In this document: piece by piece, positions 50,961-63,240 of the stretch
How the letters are laid out: the number at the start of each line of letters is the position of its first letter
Numbering within the stretch: the stretch's first letter is position 1
DNA from: Megalopta genalis
Lineage: Eukaryota > Arthropoda > Insecta > Hymenoptera > Halictidae
Assembly: GCF_051020955.1 (NCBI RefSeq)
Contig: NW_027476259.1
Span: forward strand, 62,001-126,000
Direction of reading: 5' to 3'
Length of the DNA: 64,000 bases
Made by a program: the position numbers and the translations under genes
Notes under the pieces: model-generated
The model's input: only the letters and a program-made list of their open reading frames with translations
What the model was told of the DNA's origin: nothing
Databases searched by the model: none

Positions 50961-53900
50961 TGCATTGCGAAACAAACTAGTTAGTCTCAAATCCAAGCGA
51001 AACACATGATGTAGCTTCAAATCAATGCGAAGTAGAAGGCTTATCTTCAAATCCATGCGAAACAAGTGGTTCAGCTTCAAATACTTGTGATGTACATGAT
51101 TTAGTTTCAAATGCAAGCGAAACGAACGAGTTAGCTTGAAATCCAAGCGAAACACATGATTTAGCTTAAAATCAATGCGAAGTAGAAGGTTTATTTTGAA
51201 ATCCATGCGAATCAAATGGTTTAGCTTCAAATAATTGTGATATACATGATTTAGCTTCAATTGCATTGCGCAACAAACTAGTTAGTCTCAAATCCAAGCG
51301 AAACACATGATGTAGCTTCAAATCAATGCGAAGTAGAAGGCTTATCTTCAAATCCATTCAAAACAAGTGGTTCAGCTTCAAATACTTGTGATGTGCATGA
51401 TTCAGCTTCAACTGCATGCGAAACAAACGAGTTAGCTTCAAATCCATGCGAAACACATGATTTAGCTTCAAATCAATGCGAAGTAGAAGTCTGTGCTTCC
51501 AATCCGTGCTAAACGAATGATTTAGATTCAAATGCTTGCGAATATAAGTGATACAGCTTCAAACGCAGGCGACACAAACGAGTTAGCTTCAAATCCATGC
51601 GAAACACATGATTTAGCTTCAAATTCATTCCAAACACATGTTTTAGCCTGATATTCGTGCGAAACAAATGGTTCAGCTTCAAATACTTGTGATATACATG
51701 ATTTAGCTTCAACTGCATGTGAAACGAACGTGTTAGCTTCAAATTCAACAGAAACACATGATTCAGTTTCAAATAAAAGCGAAGTAGATGGCATAGCATC
51801 AAATCCAGGCGCATCAAATGGTTTAGCTTCAAATACTTGTGATATACATGATTTAGCTTCAACAGCAATGCGATACAAACTAGTTAGTTTCTAATCCAAG
51901 CGAAACACATGATTTAGCTTCAAATCAATGCGAAGTAGAAGGCGTATCTTCAAATCCATGCGAATCAAATTGTTGAGCTTCAAATACTAGGGATATACAT
52001 GATTCAGCTTCAAGTGCGTGCGTAACAAACGAGTTAGCTTCAAATCTATGCAAAACGCATGATTTAGCTTCAAATTCATTCCAAACACATGGTTTAGCGT
52101 GATATTCGTGCAAAACAAACGGTTCAGCTTCAAATCCTTTTGATATACATGATTTAGCTTCAACTGCATGTGAAACGATCGTGTTAGCTTCAAAAACAAG
52201 AGAAACACTTGATTCAGTTTCAAATAAATGCGAAGTAGATGGCATAGCATCAAATCCATGCGAATCAAATGGTTGAGCTTCAAATACTTGGGATATACAT
52301 GATTCAGCTTCAAGTGCATGCGTAACAAACGAGTTAGCTTCAAATCTATGCAAAACGCATGATTTAGCTTCAAATTCATTCCAAACACATGGTTTAGCGT
52401 GATATTCGTGCAAAACAAACGGTTCAGCTTTAAATCCTTTTGATGTACATGATTTAGCTTCAACTGCATGTGAAACGAACGTGTTAGCTTCAAAAACAAG
52501 AGAAACACATGATTCAGTTTCAAAAAAAGGCGAAGTAGATGGCATAGCATCAAATCCATGCGAATCAAATGGTTTAGCTTCAAATACTTGTTTGATACAT
52601 GATCTATCTTCAATTGCATGCGAAACAAACGAGTTAGCTTGAAATCCAAGCGAAGCACATGATTTAGCTTCAAATCAATGCGAAGTAGAAGGCTTATTTT
52701 GAAATCCATGCGAATCACCTGGTTTAGCTTCAAATAACTGTGATATAAATGATTTAGCTTCAACTGCATTGCGAAACAAACTAGTTAGTCTCAAATCCAA
52801 GCGAAACACATGATTTAGCTTCAAATCAATGCGAAGTAGAAGGCTTATTTTGAAATCCATGCGAATCAAATGGTTTAGCTTCAAATAATTGTGATATACA
52901 TGATTTAGCTTCAATTGCATTGCGAAACAAACTAGTTAGTCTCAAATCCAAGCGAAACACATGATGTAGCTTCAAATCAATGCGAAGTAGAAGGCTTATC
53001 TTCAAATCCATTCAAAACAAGTGGTTCAGCTTCAAATACTTGTGATGTGCATGATTCAGCTTCAACTGCATGCGAAACAAACGAGTTAGCTTCAAATCCA
53101 TGCGAAACACATGATTTAGCTTCAAATCAATGCGAAGCAGAAGTCTGAGCTTCGAAACCTTACGAAACAAATGGTTTAGCTGCAAATACTAGTGATATGC
53201 ATGATTTCGCTTCAACAACTTGCAAAACAAACGAGTTGGCTTCAAATCCAAGCGAAACACATGACTTAGTTTCAAATCAATGCGAAGTAGAAGGCTTAGC
53301 TTCCAATCCGTGCTAAACGAATGATTTAGATTCAAATGCTTGCGAATATAAGTGATACAGATTCAAACGCAGGCGACACAAACGAGTTAGCCTCAAATTC
53401 ATGCGAAACACATGATTTAGCTTCAAATCAATGCGAAGTAGAAGTCTTAGCTTGAAAACCGTGCCAATCAAACGGTTTAGCTTCAAATACTTGTGATATA
53501 CATGGTTCAGCTTCAAGTTCATGCGAAACAAACGAATTAGTTTCAAATCCATGCGAAACACAGGATTTAGTTACAAATCAATGCGAAGTAGAAGGCTGAT
53601 CTTCAAATCCATGCGAAACACTTGGTTTAGCTTCAAATACTTGTGATATGCATGATTTAGCTTCAACAACTTGCGAAACAAACGAGTTGGCTTCAAATCC
53701 AAGCGAAACACATGACTTAGTTTCAAATCAATGCGAAGTAGAAGCCTTAGCTTCCAATCCGTGCTAAGCGAATGATTTATATTCAAATGCTTGCGAATAT
53801 AAGTGACACAGCTTCAAACGCAGGCGACACAAACGAGTTAGCCTCAAATTCATGCGAAACACATGATTCAGCTTCAAATCAATGCGAAGTAGAAGTCTTA

Positions 53901-54450
53901 GCTTGAAAACCGTGCCAATCAAACGGTTTAGCTTTAAATACTTGTGATATACATGGTTCAGCTTCAAGTTCATGCGAAACAAACGAGTTAGCTTCAAATC
54001 CATGCGAAACACATGATTTAGCTTCAAATCAATGCGAAGTAGAAGTCTGAGCTTCCAATCCGTGCTAAACGAATGATTTAGATTCAAATGCTTGCGAATA
54101 TAAGTGATACAGCTTCAAACGCAGGCGACACAAACGAGTTAGCTTCAAATCCATGCGAAACACATGATTTAGCTTCAAATTCATTCCAAACACATGTTTT
54201 AGCCTGATATTCGTGCGAAACAAATGGTTCAGCTTCAAATACTTGTGATATACATGATTTAGCTTCAACTGCATGTGAAACGAACGTGTTAGCTTCAAAT
54301 TCAACAGAAACACATGATTCAGTTTCAAATAAAAGCGAAGTAGATGGCATAGCATCAAATCCAGGCGCATCAAATGGTTTAGCTTCAAATACTTGTGATA
54401 TACATGATTTAGCTTCAACAGCAATGCGATACAAACTAGTTAGTTTCTAA
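50961..54450. repeat. Third copy of the 21-29 kb block
   Basis: 22,509-23,769 matches 51,509-52,769 at a shift of exactly 29,000 bp, and 24,463-25,584 matches 53,313-54,434 at a shift of 28,850 bp. The 150-bp change of shift is one HOR missing near 52,800. The 603-bp duplication of the 21.6-22.5 kb region is absent here. Confidence 0.85.
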
Positions 54451-56270
54451 TCCAAGCGAAACACATGATTTAGCTTCAAATCAATGCGAAGTAGAAGGCT
54501 TATCTTCAAATCCATGCGAATCAAATTGTTGAGCTTCAAATACTAGGGATATACATGATTCAGCTTCAAGTGCGTGCGTAACAAACGAGTTAGCTTCAAA
54601 TCTATGCAAAACGCATGATTTAGCTTCAAATTCATTCCAAACACATGGTTTAGCGTGATATTCGTGCAAAACAAACGGTTCAGCTTCAAATCCTTTTGAT
54701 GTACATGATTTAGCTTCAACTGCATGTGAAACGAACGTGTTAGCTTCAAAAACAAGAGAAACGCATGATTCAGTTTCAAAAAAAGGCGATGTAGATGGCA
54801 TAGCATCAAATCCATGCGAATCAAATGGTTTAGCTTCAAATACTTGTTTGATACATGATCTATCTTCAATTGCATGCGAAACAAACGAGTTAGCTTGAAA
54901 TCCAAGCGAAGCACATGATTTAGCTTCAAATCAATGCGAAGTAGAAGGCTTATTTTGAAATCCATGCGAATCACCTGGTTTAGCTTCAAATAACTGTGAT
55001 ATACATGATTTAGCTTCAACTGCATTGCGAAACAAACTAGTTAGTCTCAAATCCAAGCGAAACACATGATGTAGCTTCAAATCAATGCGAAGTAGAAGGC
55101 TTATCTTCAAATCCATGCGAAACAAGTGGTTCAGCTTCAAATACTTGTGATGTACATGATTTAGTTTCAAATGCAAGCGAATCGAACGAGTTAGCTTGAA
55201 ATCCAAGCGAAACACATGATTTAGCTTCAAATCAATGCGAAGTAGAAGGCTTATTTTGAAATCCATGCGAATCAAATGGTTTAGCTTCAAATAATTGTGA
55301 TATACATGATTTAGCTTCAATTGCATTGCGAAACAAACTAGTTAGTCTCAAATCCAAGCGAAACACATGATGTAGCTTCAAATCAATGCGAAGTAGAAGG
55401 CTTATCTTCAAATCCATTCGAAACAAGTGGTTCAGCTTCAAATACTTGTGATGTGCATGATTCAGCTTCAACTGCATGCGAAACAAACGAGTTAGCTTCA
55501 AATCCATGCGAAACACATGATTTAGCTTCAAATCAATGCGAAGTAGAAGTCTGAGCTTCGAATCCTTACGAAACAAATGGTTTAGCTGCAAATACTAGTG
55601 ATATGCATGATTTCGCTTCAACAACTTGCGAAACAAACGAGTTGGCTTCAAATCCAAGCGAAACACATGACTTAGTTTCAAATCAATGCGAAGTAGAAGG
55701 CTTAGCTTCCAATCCGTGCTAAACGAATGATTTAGATTCAAATGCTTGCGAATATAAGTGATACAGATTCAAACGCAGGCGACACAAACGAGTTAGCCTC
55801 AAATTCATGCGAAACACATGATTCAGCTTCAAATCAATGCGAAGTAGAAGTCTTAGCTTGAAAACCGTGCCAATCAAACGGTTTAGCTTCAAATACTTGT
55901 GATATACATGGTTCAGCTTCAAGTTCATGCGAAACAAACGAATTAGCTTCAAATCCATGCGAAACACAGGATTTAGTTACAAATCAATGCGAAGTAGAAG
56001 GCTGATCTTCAAATCCATGCGAAACACTTGGTTTAGCTTCAAATACTTGTGATATGCATGATTTAGCTTCAACAACTTGCGAAACAAACGAGTTGGCTTC
56101 AAATCCAAGCGAAACACATGACTTAGTTTCAAATCAATGCGAAGTAGAAGCCTTAGCTTCCAATCCGTGCTAAACGAATGATTTAGATTCAAATGCTTGC
56201 GAATATAAGTGATACAGCTTCAAACGCAGGCGACACAAACGAGTTAGCCTCAAATTCATGCGAAACACAT
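54451..56270. repeat. Copy of 29.05-31.1 kb, shorter by one 300-bp unit
   Basis: 54,931-56,192 matches 29,840-31,101 at a shift of 25,091 bp. Upstream the shift is 25,391 bp because only one 300-bp sub-repeat is present (54,481-54,801). The copy stops abruptly at about 56,270, where a different block follows. Confidence 0.82.
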
Positions 56271-58524
56271 GATTCAGTTTCAAAAAAAGGCGAAGTAGAT
56301 GGCATAGCATCAAATCCATGCGAATCAAATGGTTTAGCTTCAAATACTTGTTTGATACATGATCTATCTTCAATTGCATGCGAAACAAACGAGTTAGCTT
56401 GAAATCCAAGCGAAGCACATGATTTAGCTTCAAATCAATGCGAAGTAGAAGGCTTATTTTGAAATCCATGCGAATCACCTGGTTTAGCTTCAAATAACTG
56501 TGATATACATGATTTAGCTTCAACAGCAATGCGATACAATCTAGTTAGTTTCTAATCCAAGCGAAACACATGATTTAGCTTCAAATCAATGCGAAGTAGA
56601 AGGCTTAGCTTTCAATCCGTGCTAAACGAATGATTTAGATTCAAATGCTTGCGAATATAAGTGATACAGCTTCAAACGCAGGCGACACAAACGAATTAGC
56701 CTCAAATTCATGCGAAACACATGATTTAGCTTCAAATCAATGCGAAGTAGAAGGCTTATTTTGAAATCCATGCGAATCAAATGGTTTAGCTTCAAATAAT
56801 TGTGATATACATGATTTAGCTTCAATTGCATTGCGAAACAAACTAGTTAGTCTCAAATCCAAGCGAAACACACGATGTAGCTTCAAATCAATGCGAAGTG
56901 GAAGGCTTATCTTCAAATCCATTCGAAACAAGTGGTTCAGCTTCAAATACTTGTGATGTGCATGATTCAGCTTCAACTGCATGCGAAACAAACGAGTTAG
57001 CTTGAAACCCAAGCGAAGCACATGATTTAGCTTCAAATCAATGCGAAGTAGAAGGCTTATTTTGAAATCCATGCGAATCACCTGGTTTAGCTTCAAATAA
57101 CTGTGATATACATGATTTAGCTTCAACTGCATCGCGAAGCAAACTAGTTAGGTTCAAATCCAAGCAAAACACATGATTTAGCTTCAAATCAATGCGAAGT
57201 AGAAGTCTTAGCTTCAAATCCATGCGAATTAAATGGTTTAGCTTCAGATTCTTGCGATATACATGAGTTAGATTCAACAGCATGCGAAACAAACGAGTTA
57301 ACTTCAACTCCATGCGCAATACATGATTTAGCTTCAAATCAATGCGAAGTAGAAGGCTTATCTTCGAATTCCATGCGAAACAAATGGTGTAGCTTCAAAT
57401 ACCTGTGATATACATGATTTAACATCAAATGCAGGCGAAGAAAACGAGTTAGCTTCAAATACATGCGTAATACATGATTTAGCATCAAATTCATTCGAAA
57501 CACGTGGTTTAGCTTAATATTCTTTGCCAAACAAATGGTTTAGCTTCAAATACTTGTTTGATACATGATTTATCTTCAATTGCATGCGAAACAAACGAGT
57601 TAGCTTGAAATCCAAGCGGAACACATGATTTAGCTTCAAATCAATGCGAAGTGGAAGGCTTATCTTCAAATCCATTCGAAACAAGTGGTTCAGCTTCAAA
57701 TACTTGTGATGTGCATGATTCAGCTTCAACTGCATGCGAAACAAACGAGTTGGCTTCAAATCCAAGCGAAACACATGACTTAGTTTCAAATCAATGCGAA
57801 GTAGAAGGCTTAGCTTCCAATCCGTGCTAAACGAATGATTTAGATTCAAATGCTTGCGAATATAAGTGATACAGCTTCAAACGCAGGCGACACAAACGAG
57901 TCAGCCTCAAATTCATGCGAAACACATGATTCAGCTTCAAATCAATGCGAAGTTAAAGTCTTAGCTTGAAAACCGTGCCAATCAAACGGTTTAGCTTCAA
58001 ATACTTGTGATATACATGGTTCAGCTTCAAGTTCATGCGATACAAACGAATTAGCTTCAAATCCATGCGAAACACAGGATTTAGTTACAAATCAATGCGA
58101 AGTAGAAGGCTGATCTTCAAATCCATGCGAAACACTTGGTTTAGCTTCAAATACTTGTGATATGCATGATTTAGCTTCAACAACTTGCGAAACAAACGAG
58201 TTGGCTTCAAATCCAAGCGAAACACATGACTTAGTTTCAAATCAATGCGAAGTAGAAGGCTTAGCTTCCAATCCGTGCTAAACGAATGATTTAGATTCAA
58301 ATGCTTGCGAATATAAGTGATACAGCTTCAAACGCAGGCGACACAAACGAGTTAGCCTCAAATTCATGCGAAACACATGATTCAGCTTCAAATCAATGCG
58401 AAGTAGAAGTCTTAGCGTGAAAACCGTGCCAATCAAACGGTTTAGCTTCAAATACTTGTGATATACATGGTTCAGCTTCAAGTTCATGCGAAACAAACGA
58501 GTTAGCTTCAAATCCATGCGAAAC
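56271..58524. repeat. Rearranged HOR block
   Basis: At about 56,270 the sequence jumps from one HOR version into the middle of a 300-bp sub-repeat (CACATGATTCAGTTTC). About 56,540-57,284 recurs at 62,496-63,240 (shift 5,956 bp). Rare monomers near 57,120-57,530 include CATCGCGAAGCAAACTAG and TTAATATTCTTTGCC. From about 57,740 the sequence follows 30,550-31,370. Confidence 0.8.
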
Positions 58525-58644
58525 ACAGGATTTAGTTACAAATCAATGCGAAGTAGAAGGCTGATCTTCAAATCCATGCGAAACACAGGATTTAGTTACA
58601 AATCAATGCGAAGTAGAAGGCTGATCTTCAAATCCATGCGAAAC
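58525..58644. repeat. 60-bp tandem duplication
   Basis: The 60 bp beginning CACAGGATTTAGTTAC are present twice in direct succession (58,525-58,584 and 58,585-58,644). The related copies at about 31,325, 45,140 and 48,750 have one. This is exactly two monomers, with no mismatch seen, and shows that slippage or exchange also acts at the two-monomer scale. Confidence 0.88.
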
Positions 58645-58960
58645 ACTTGGTTTAGCTTCAAATACTTGTGATATGCATGATTTAGCTTCAACAGCATGCG
58701 AAACAGACGAGTTAGCTTCAAATCCAAGCGACACATATGATTTCGCTTCAAATCAATGCGAAGTAGAAGGCTTACCTTCGAATCCACACGAAACAGATGG
58801 TTTAGCTTCAAATACTTGTGATGTACATGATTTAGCTTCAAATGCAGGCGAAACAAACGCGTTAGCTTCAAATCTATGCGAAACACATGGTTTGGCTTAA
58901 AAACAATGCGAAGCCGATGGCTTAGCGTCAAATCCATGCGAAAGAAATGGTTTAGCTCCA
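58645..58960. repeat. Copy of 31.4-31.9 kb lacking one HOR
   Basis: This follows 31,385-31,850 but lacks 150 bp. As a result the plus-strand frame has 75 codons (58,673-58,900) where the other copies have 125. The internal 150-bp repeat of those copies is reduced to one unit. Confidence 0.82.
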
Positions 58961-59984
58961 AATACTTGCGAATACAAGTGATATAGCTTCAAATGCAGGT
59001 GACACAAACGAGTTAGCTTCAAATCCATGCGAAACACATGATTTAACTTCCAATCAATGCGAAGTAGAAGGCTTAGCTTCAAATAAATGCGAAGTAGAAG
59101 GCTTAGCTTCAAATCAATGCGAAGTAGAAGGTTTAGCTTCAAATCCATGCGAAACGAATGATTTAGCTTCAAATACTTGCGAATATCACTGATTTAGCTT
59201 CAACTGCATGCGAAACAAACGAGTTAGCTTCAAATTCATGCGAAACACATGATTTAGCTTCAAATAATCGCGAATTAGGAGGCTTATCTTCGAATCCATG
59301 CGAAACAAATGGTTTAGCTTCAATTATATGTGATATACATGATTTAGCTTCAAATGCATGCGAAACAAACGAGTTATCTTCAAATCCATGCGAAACACAT
59401 GATTTAGTATCAAATCAATGCGAAGCAGAAGGCTTAGCGGCAAATCCATGCGAAACGAATGGTTTAGCTCCAAATACTTGCGAATACAAGTGATATAGCT
59501 TCAAATGCAGGTGACACAAACGAGTTAGCTTCAAATCCATGCGAAACACATGATTTAACTTCCAATCAATGCGAAGTAGAAGGCTTAGCTTCAAATAAAT
59601 GCGAAGTAGAAGGCTTAGCTTCAAATCAATGCGAAGTAGAAGGTTTAGCTTCAAATCCATGCGAAACGAATGATTTAGCTTCAAATACTTGCGAATATCA
59701 CTGATTTAGCTTCAACTGCATGCGAAACAAACGAGTTAGCTTCAAATTCATGCGAAACACATGATTTAGCTTCAAATAATCGCGAATTAGGAGGCTTATC
59801 TTCGAATCCATGCGAAACAAATGGTTTAGCTTCAATTATATGTGATATACATGATTTAGCTTCAAATGCATGCGAAACAAACGAGTTATCTTCAAATCCA
59901 TGCGAAACACATGATTTAGTATCAAATCAATGCGAAGCAGAAGGCTTAGCGGCAAATCCATGCGAAACGAATGGTTTAGCTTCA
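58961..59984. repeat. 512-bp tandem duplication with B-B-B monomer runs
   Basis: 58,981 onward matches 59,493 onward at a shift of 512 bp (17 monomers plus two bases). Each unit contains three B monomers in a row, at about 59,060-59,150 and 59,572-59,662. This breaks the A-B-C-D-E order. Further copies lie at about 31,950-32,060 and 63,370-63,880, and the window ends inside another at about 63,890. Confidence 0.86.
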
Positions 59985-61505
59985 ATTATATGTGATATAC
60001 ATGATTTAGCTTCAAATGCATGCGAAACAAACGAGTCAGCTTCAAATCGATGCGAAACTCATGATTTACCTTCAAATCAATGCGAAGTAGAAGGCTTAGT
60101 TTGAAATCCATGCGAATCAAGTTCTTTAGCTTCAAATACTTATGATATACATGATTTAGCTTCAACTGCTTGGGAAGCAAACGAGTTAACTTCAAATCCA
60201 TTCAAAACACATGATTTAGCTTCAAATCCATGCGAAACTCATGATTTAGCTTCAAATCAATGCGATGTAGAAGGCTGATCTTCGAATCCATGTGAAACAA
60301 ATGGTTTAGTTCAAATATTTGTGATATACATGATTTAGCTTCAACTGCATGCGAAACCAAACAGTTAGCTGCAAATATAATTCGAAACACATGATTTAAC
60401 TTCCAATCAATGTGAAGTAGAAGGCTTATCTCCGAATCTACACGAAACAGATTGTTTAGTTTCAAATACTTGTAGTATACATGATTTAGGTTCAACAGCA
60501 TGCGAAACAAACGTGTTAGCTTCAAATCCATGTGAAACACATGATTTAGCTTCAATTAAATGCGAAGTAGAAGGCTTATCTTCGAATCCATGCGAAACAA
60601 ATGGTTTAGCTTCAAATACTTGCGAATATAAGTGATATAGCTTCAAATGCAGGCGACACAAACGAGTTATCTTCAAATCCATGCGAAACACATGATTTAT
60701 AATCAAATCAATGCGAAGCAGAAGGCTTAGCGTCAAATCCATGCGAAACGAATGGTTTAGCTTCAAATACTTGCGATTATAAGTGATATAGCTTAAAATG
60801 CAGGTGACACAAGCGAGATAGCTTCAAATCCATGCGAAACACATGATTTAACTTTCAATCAATGTGAAGTAGAAGGCTTAGCTTCAAATCTATGTGAAAC
60901 AAATGGTTCAGCTTCAAATACTTGTGATATACATGATTTAGATTCAACTTCATGCAAAACCAACGAGTTAGCTTCAAATCCAAGCGAAACACATGATTTA
61001 GATTCAAATCAATGCGAAGTAGATGGCTTAGTTTGAAATCCAGCGAAACGAATGATTTAGCTTCAAACACTTGCGGATATCACTGATATAGCTTCAAATG
61101 CAGGTGAAACAAACGAGTTAGCTTTAAATCCATGCAAAAGACATGATTTACCTTCAAATCAATGCGAAGTAGAAGGCTTAGTTTGAAATCCAGGCGATTA
61201 AAGTTCTATAGCTTCAAATACTTATGATATACATGATTTAGATTCAACTGCTTGGGAAGCAAACGAGTTAACTTCAAATCCATTCAAAACACATGATTTA
61301 GCTTCAAATCCATGCGAAACTCATGATTTAGCTTCAAATCAATGCGAAGTAGAAGGCTGATCTTCGAATCCATGCGAATCAAATGGTTTAGCTTCAAATA
61401 CTTGTGATATGCGTGATTTTGCTTCAATTGCATGCAAAACCAACGAGTTAGCTTCAAATCCAAGCGAAACACATGATTTAGATTCAAATCAATGCGAAGT
61501 AGAAG
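59985..61505. repeat. First sub-family block shared with 32.3-33.9 kb
   Basis: 60,202-60,766 matches 32,581-33,145 at a shift of 27,621 bp, and the match extends on both sides from about 59,985 to 61,490. It includes the one-base-deleted monomer GGTTTAGTTCAAAT and the stop-bearing TTTATAATCAAATC. It ends at a join near 61,505. Confidence 0.84.
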
Positions 61506-63240
61506 TCTGAGCTTCCAATCCGTGCTAAACGAATGATTTAGATTCAAATGCTTGCGAATATAAGTGATACAGCTTCAAACGCAGGCGACACAAACGAGTT
61601 AGCTTCAAATCCATGCGAAACACATGATTTAGCTTCAAATTCATTCCAAACACATGTTTTAGCCTGATATTCGTGCGAAACAAATGGTTCAGCTTCAAAT
61701 ACTTGTGATATACATGATTTAGCTTCAACTGCATGTGAAACGAACGTGTTAGCTTCAAATTCAACAGAAACACATGATTCAGTTTCAAATAAAAGCGAAG
61801 TAGATGGCATAGCATCAAATCCAGGCGCATCAAATGGTTTAGCTTCAAATACTTGTGATATACATGATTTAGCTTCAACAGCAATGCGATACAAACTAGT
61901 TAGTTTCTAATCCAAGCGAAACACATGATTTAGCTTCAAATCAATGCGAAGTAGAAGGCTTATCTTCAAATCCATGCGAATCAAATTGTTGAGCTTCAAA
62001 TACTAGGGATATACATGATTCAGCTTCAAGTGCGTGCGTAACAAACGAGTTAGCTTCAAATCTATGCAAAACGCATGATTTAGCTTCAAATTCATTCCAA
62101 ACACATGGTTTAGCGTGATATTCGTGCAAAACAAACGGTTCAGCTTCAAATCCTTTTGATATACATGATTTAGCTTCAACTGCATGTGAAACGAACGTGT
62201 TAGCTTCAAAAACAAGAGAAACGCATGACTCAGTTTCAAAAAAAGGCGAAGTAGATGGCATAGCATCAAATCCATGCGAATCAAATGGTTTAGCTTCAAA
62301 TACTTGTTTGATACATGATCTATCTTCAATTGCATGCGAAACAAACGAGTTAGCTTGAAATCCAAGCGAAGCACATGATTTAGCTTCAAATCAATGCGAA
62401 GTAGAAGGCTTATTTTGAAATCCATGCGAATCACCTGGTTTAGCTTCAAATAACTGTGATATACATGATTTAGCTTCAACAGCAATGCGATACAATCTAG
62501 TTAGTTTCTAATCCAAGCGAAACACATGATTTAGCTTCAAATCAATGCGAAGTAGAAGGCTTAGCTTTCAATCCGTGCTAAACGAATGATTTAGATTCAA
62601 ATGCTTGCGAATATAAGTGATACAGCTTCAAACGCAGGCGACACAAACGAATTAGCCTCAAATTCATGCGAAACACATGATTTAGCTTCAAATCAATGCG
62701 AAGTAGAAGGCTTATTTTGAAATCCATGCGAATCAAATGGTTTAGCTTCAAATAATTGTGATATACATGATTTAGCTTCAATTGCATTGCGAAACAAACT
62801 AGTTAGTCTCAAATCCAAGCGAAACACACGATGTAGCTTCAAATCAATGCGAAGTGGAAGGCTTATCTTCAAATCCATTCGAAACAAGTGGTTCAGCTTC
62901 AAATACTTGTGATGTGCATGATTCAGCTTCAACTGCATGCGAAACAAACGAGTTAGCTTGAAATCCAAGCGAAGCACATGATTTAGCTTCAAATCAATGC
63001 GAAGTAGAAGGCTTATTTTGAAATCCATGCGAATCACCTGGTTTAGCTTCAAATAACTGTGATATACATGATTTAGCTTCAACTGCATCGCGAAGCAAAC
63101 TAGTTAGGTTCAAATCCAAGCAAAACACATGATTTAGCTTCAAATCAATGCGAAGTAGAAGTCTTAGCTTCAAATCCATGCGAATTAAATGGTTTAGCTT
63201 CAGATTCTTGCGATATACATGAGTTAGATTCAACAGCATG
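61506..63240. repeat. Second sub-family island
   Basis: The markers CGTGCTAAACGAATG and ATTCATTCCAAACACATG return here. The first part resembles 54,050-54,930, with a single 300-bp sub-repeat at 61,941-62,261. 62,496-63,240 matches 56,540-57,284 at a shift of 5,956 bp. The right end at about 63,240 joins to first sub-family sequence (GCGACACAAACGAGTTAGC). Confidence 0.83.
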
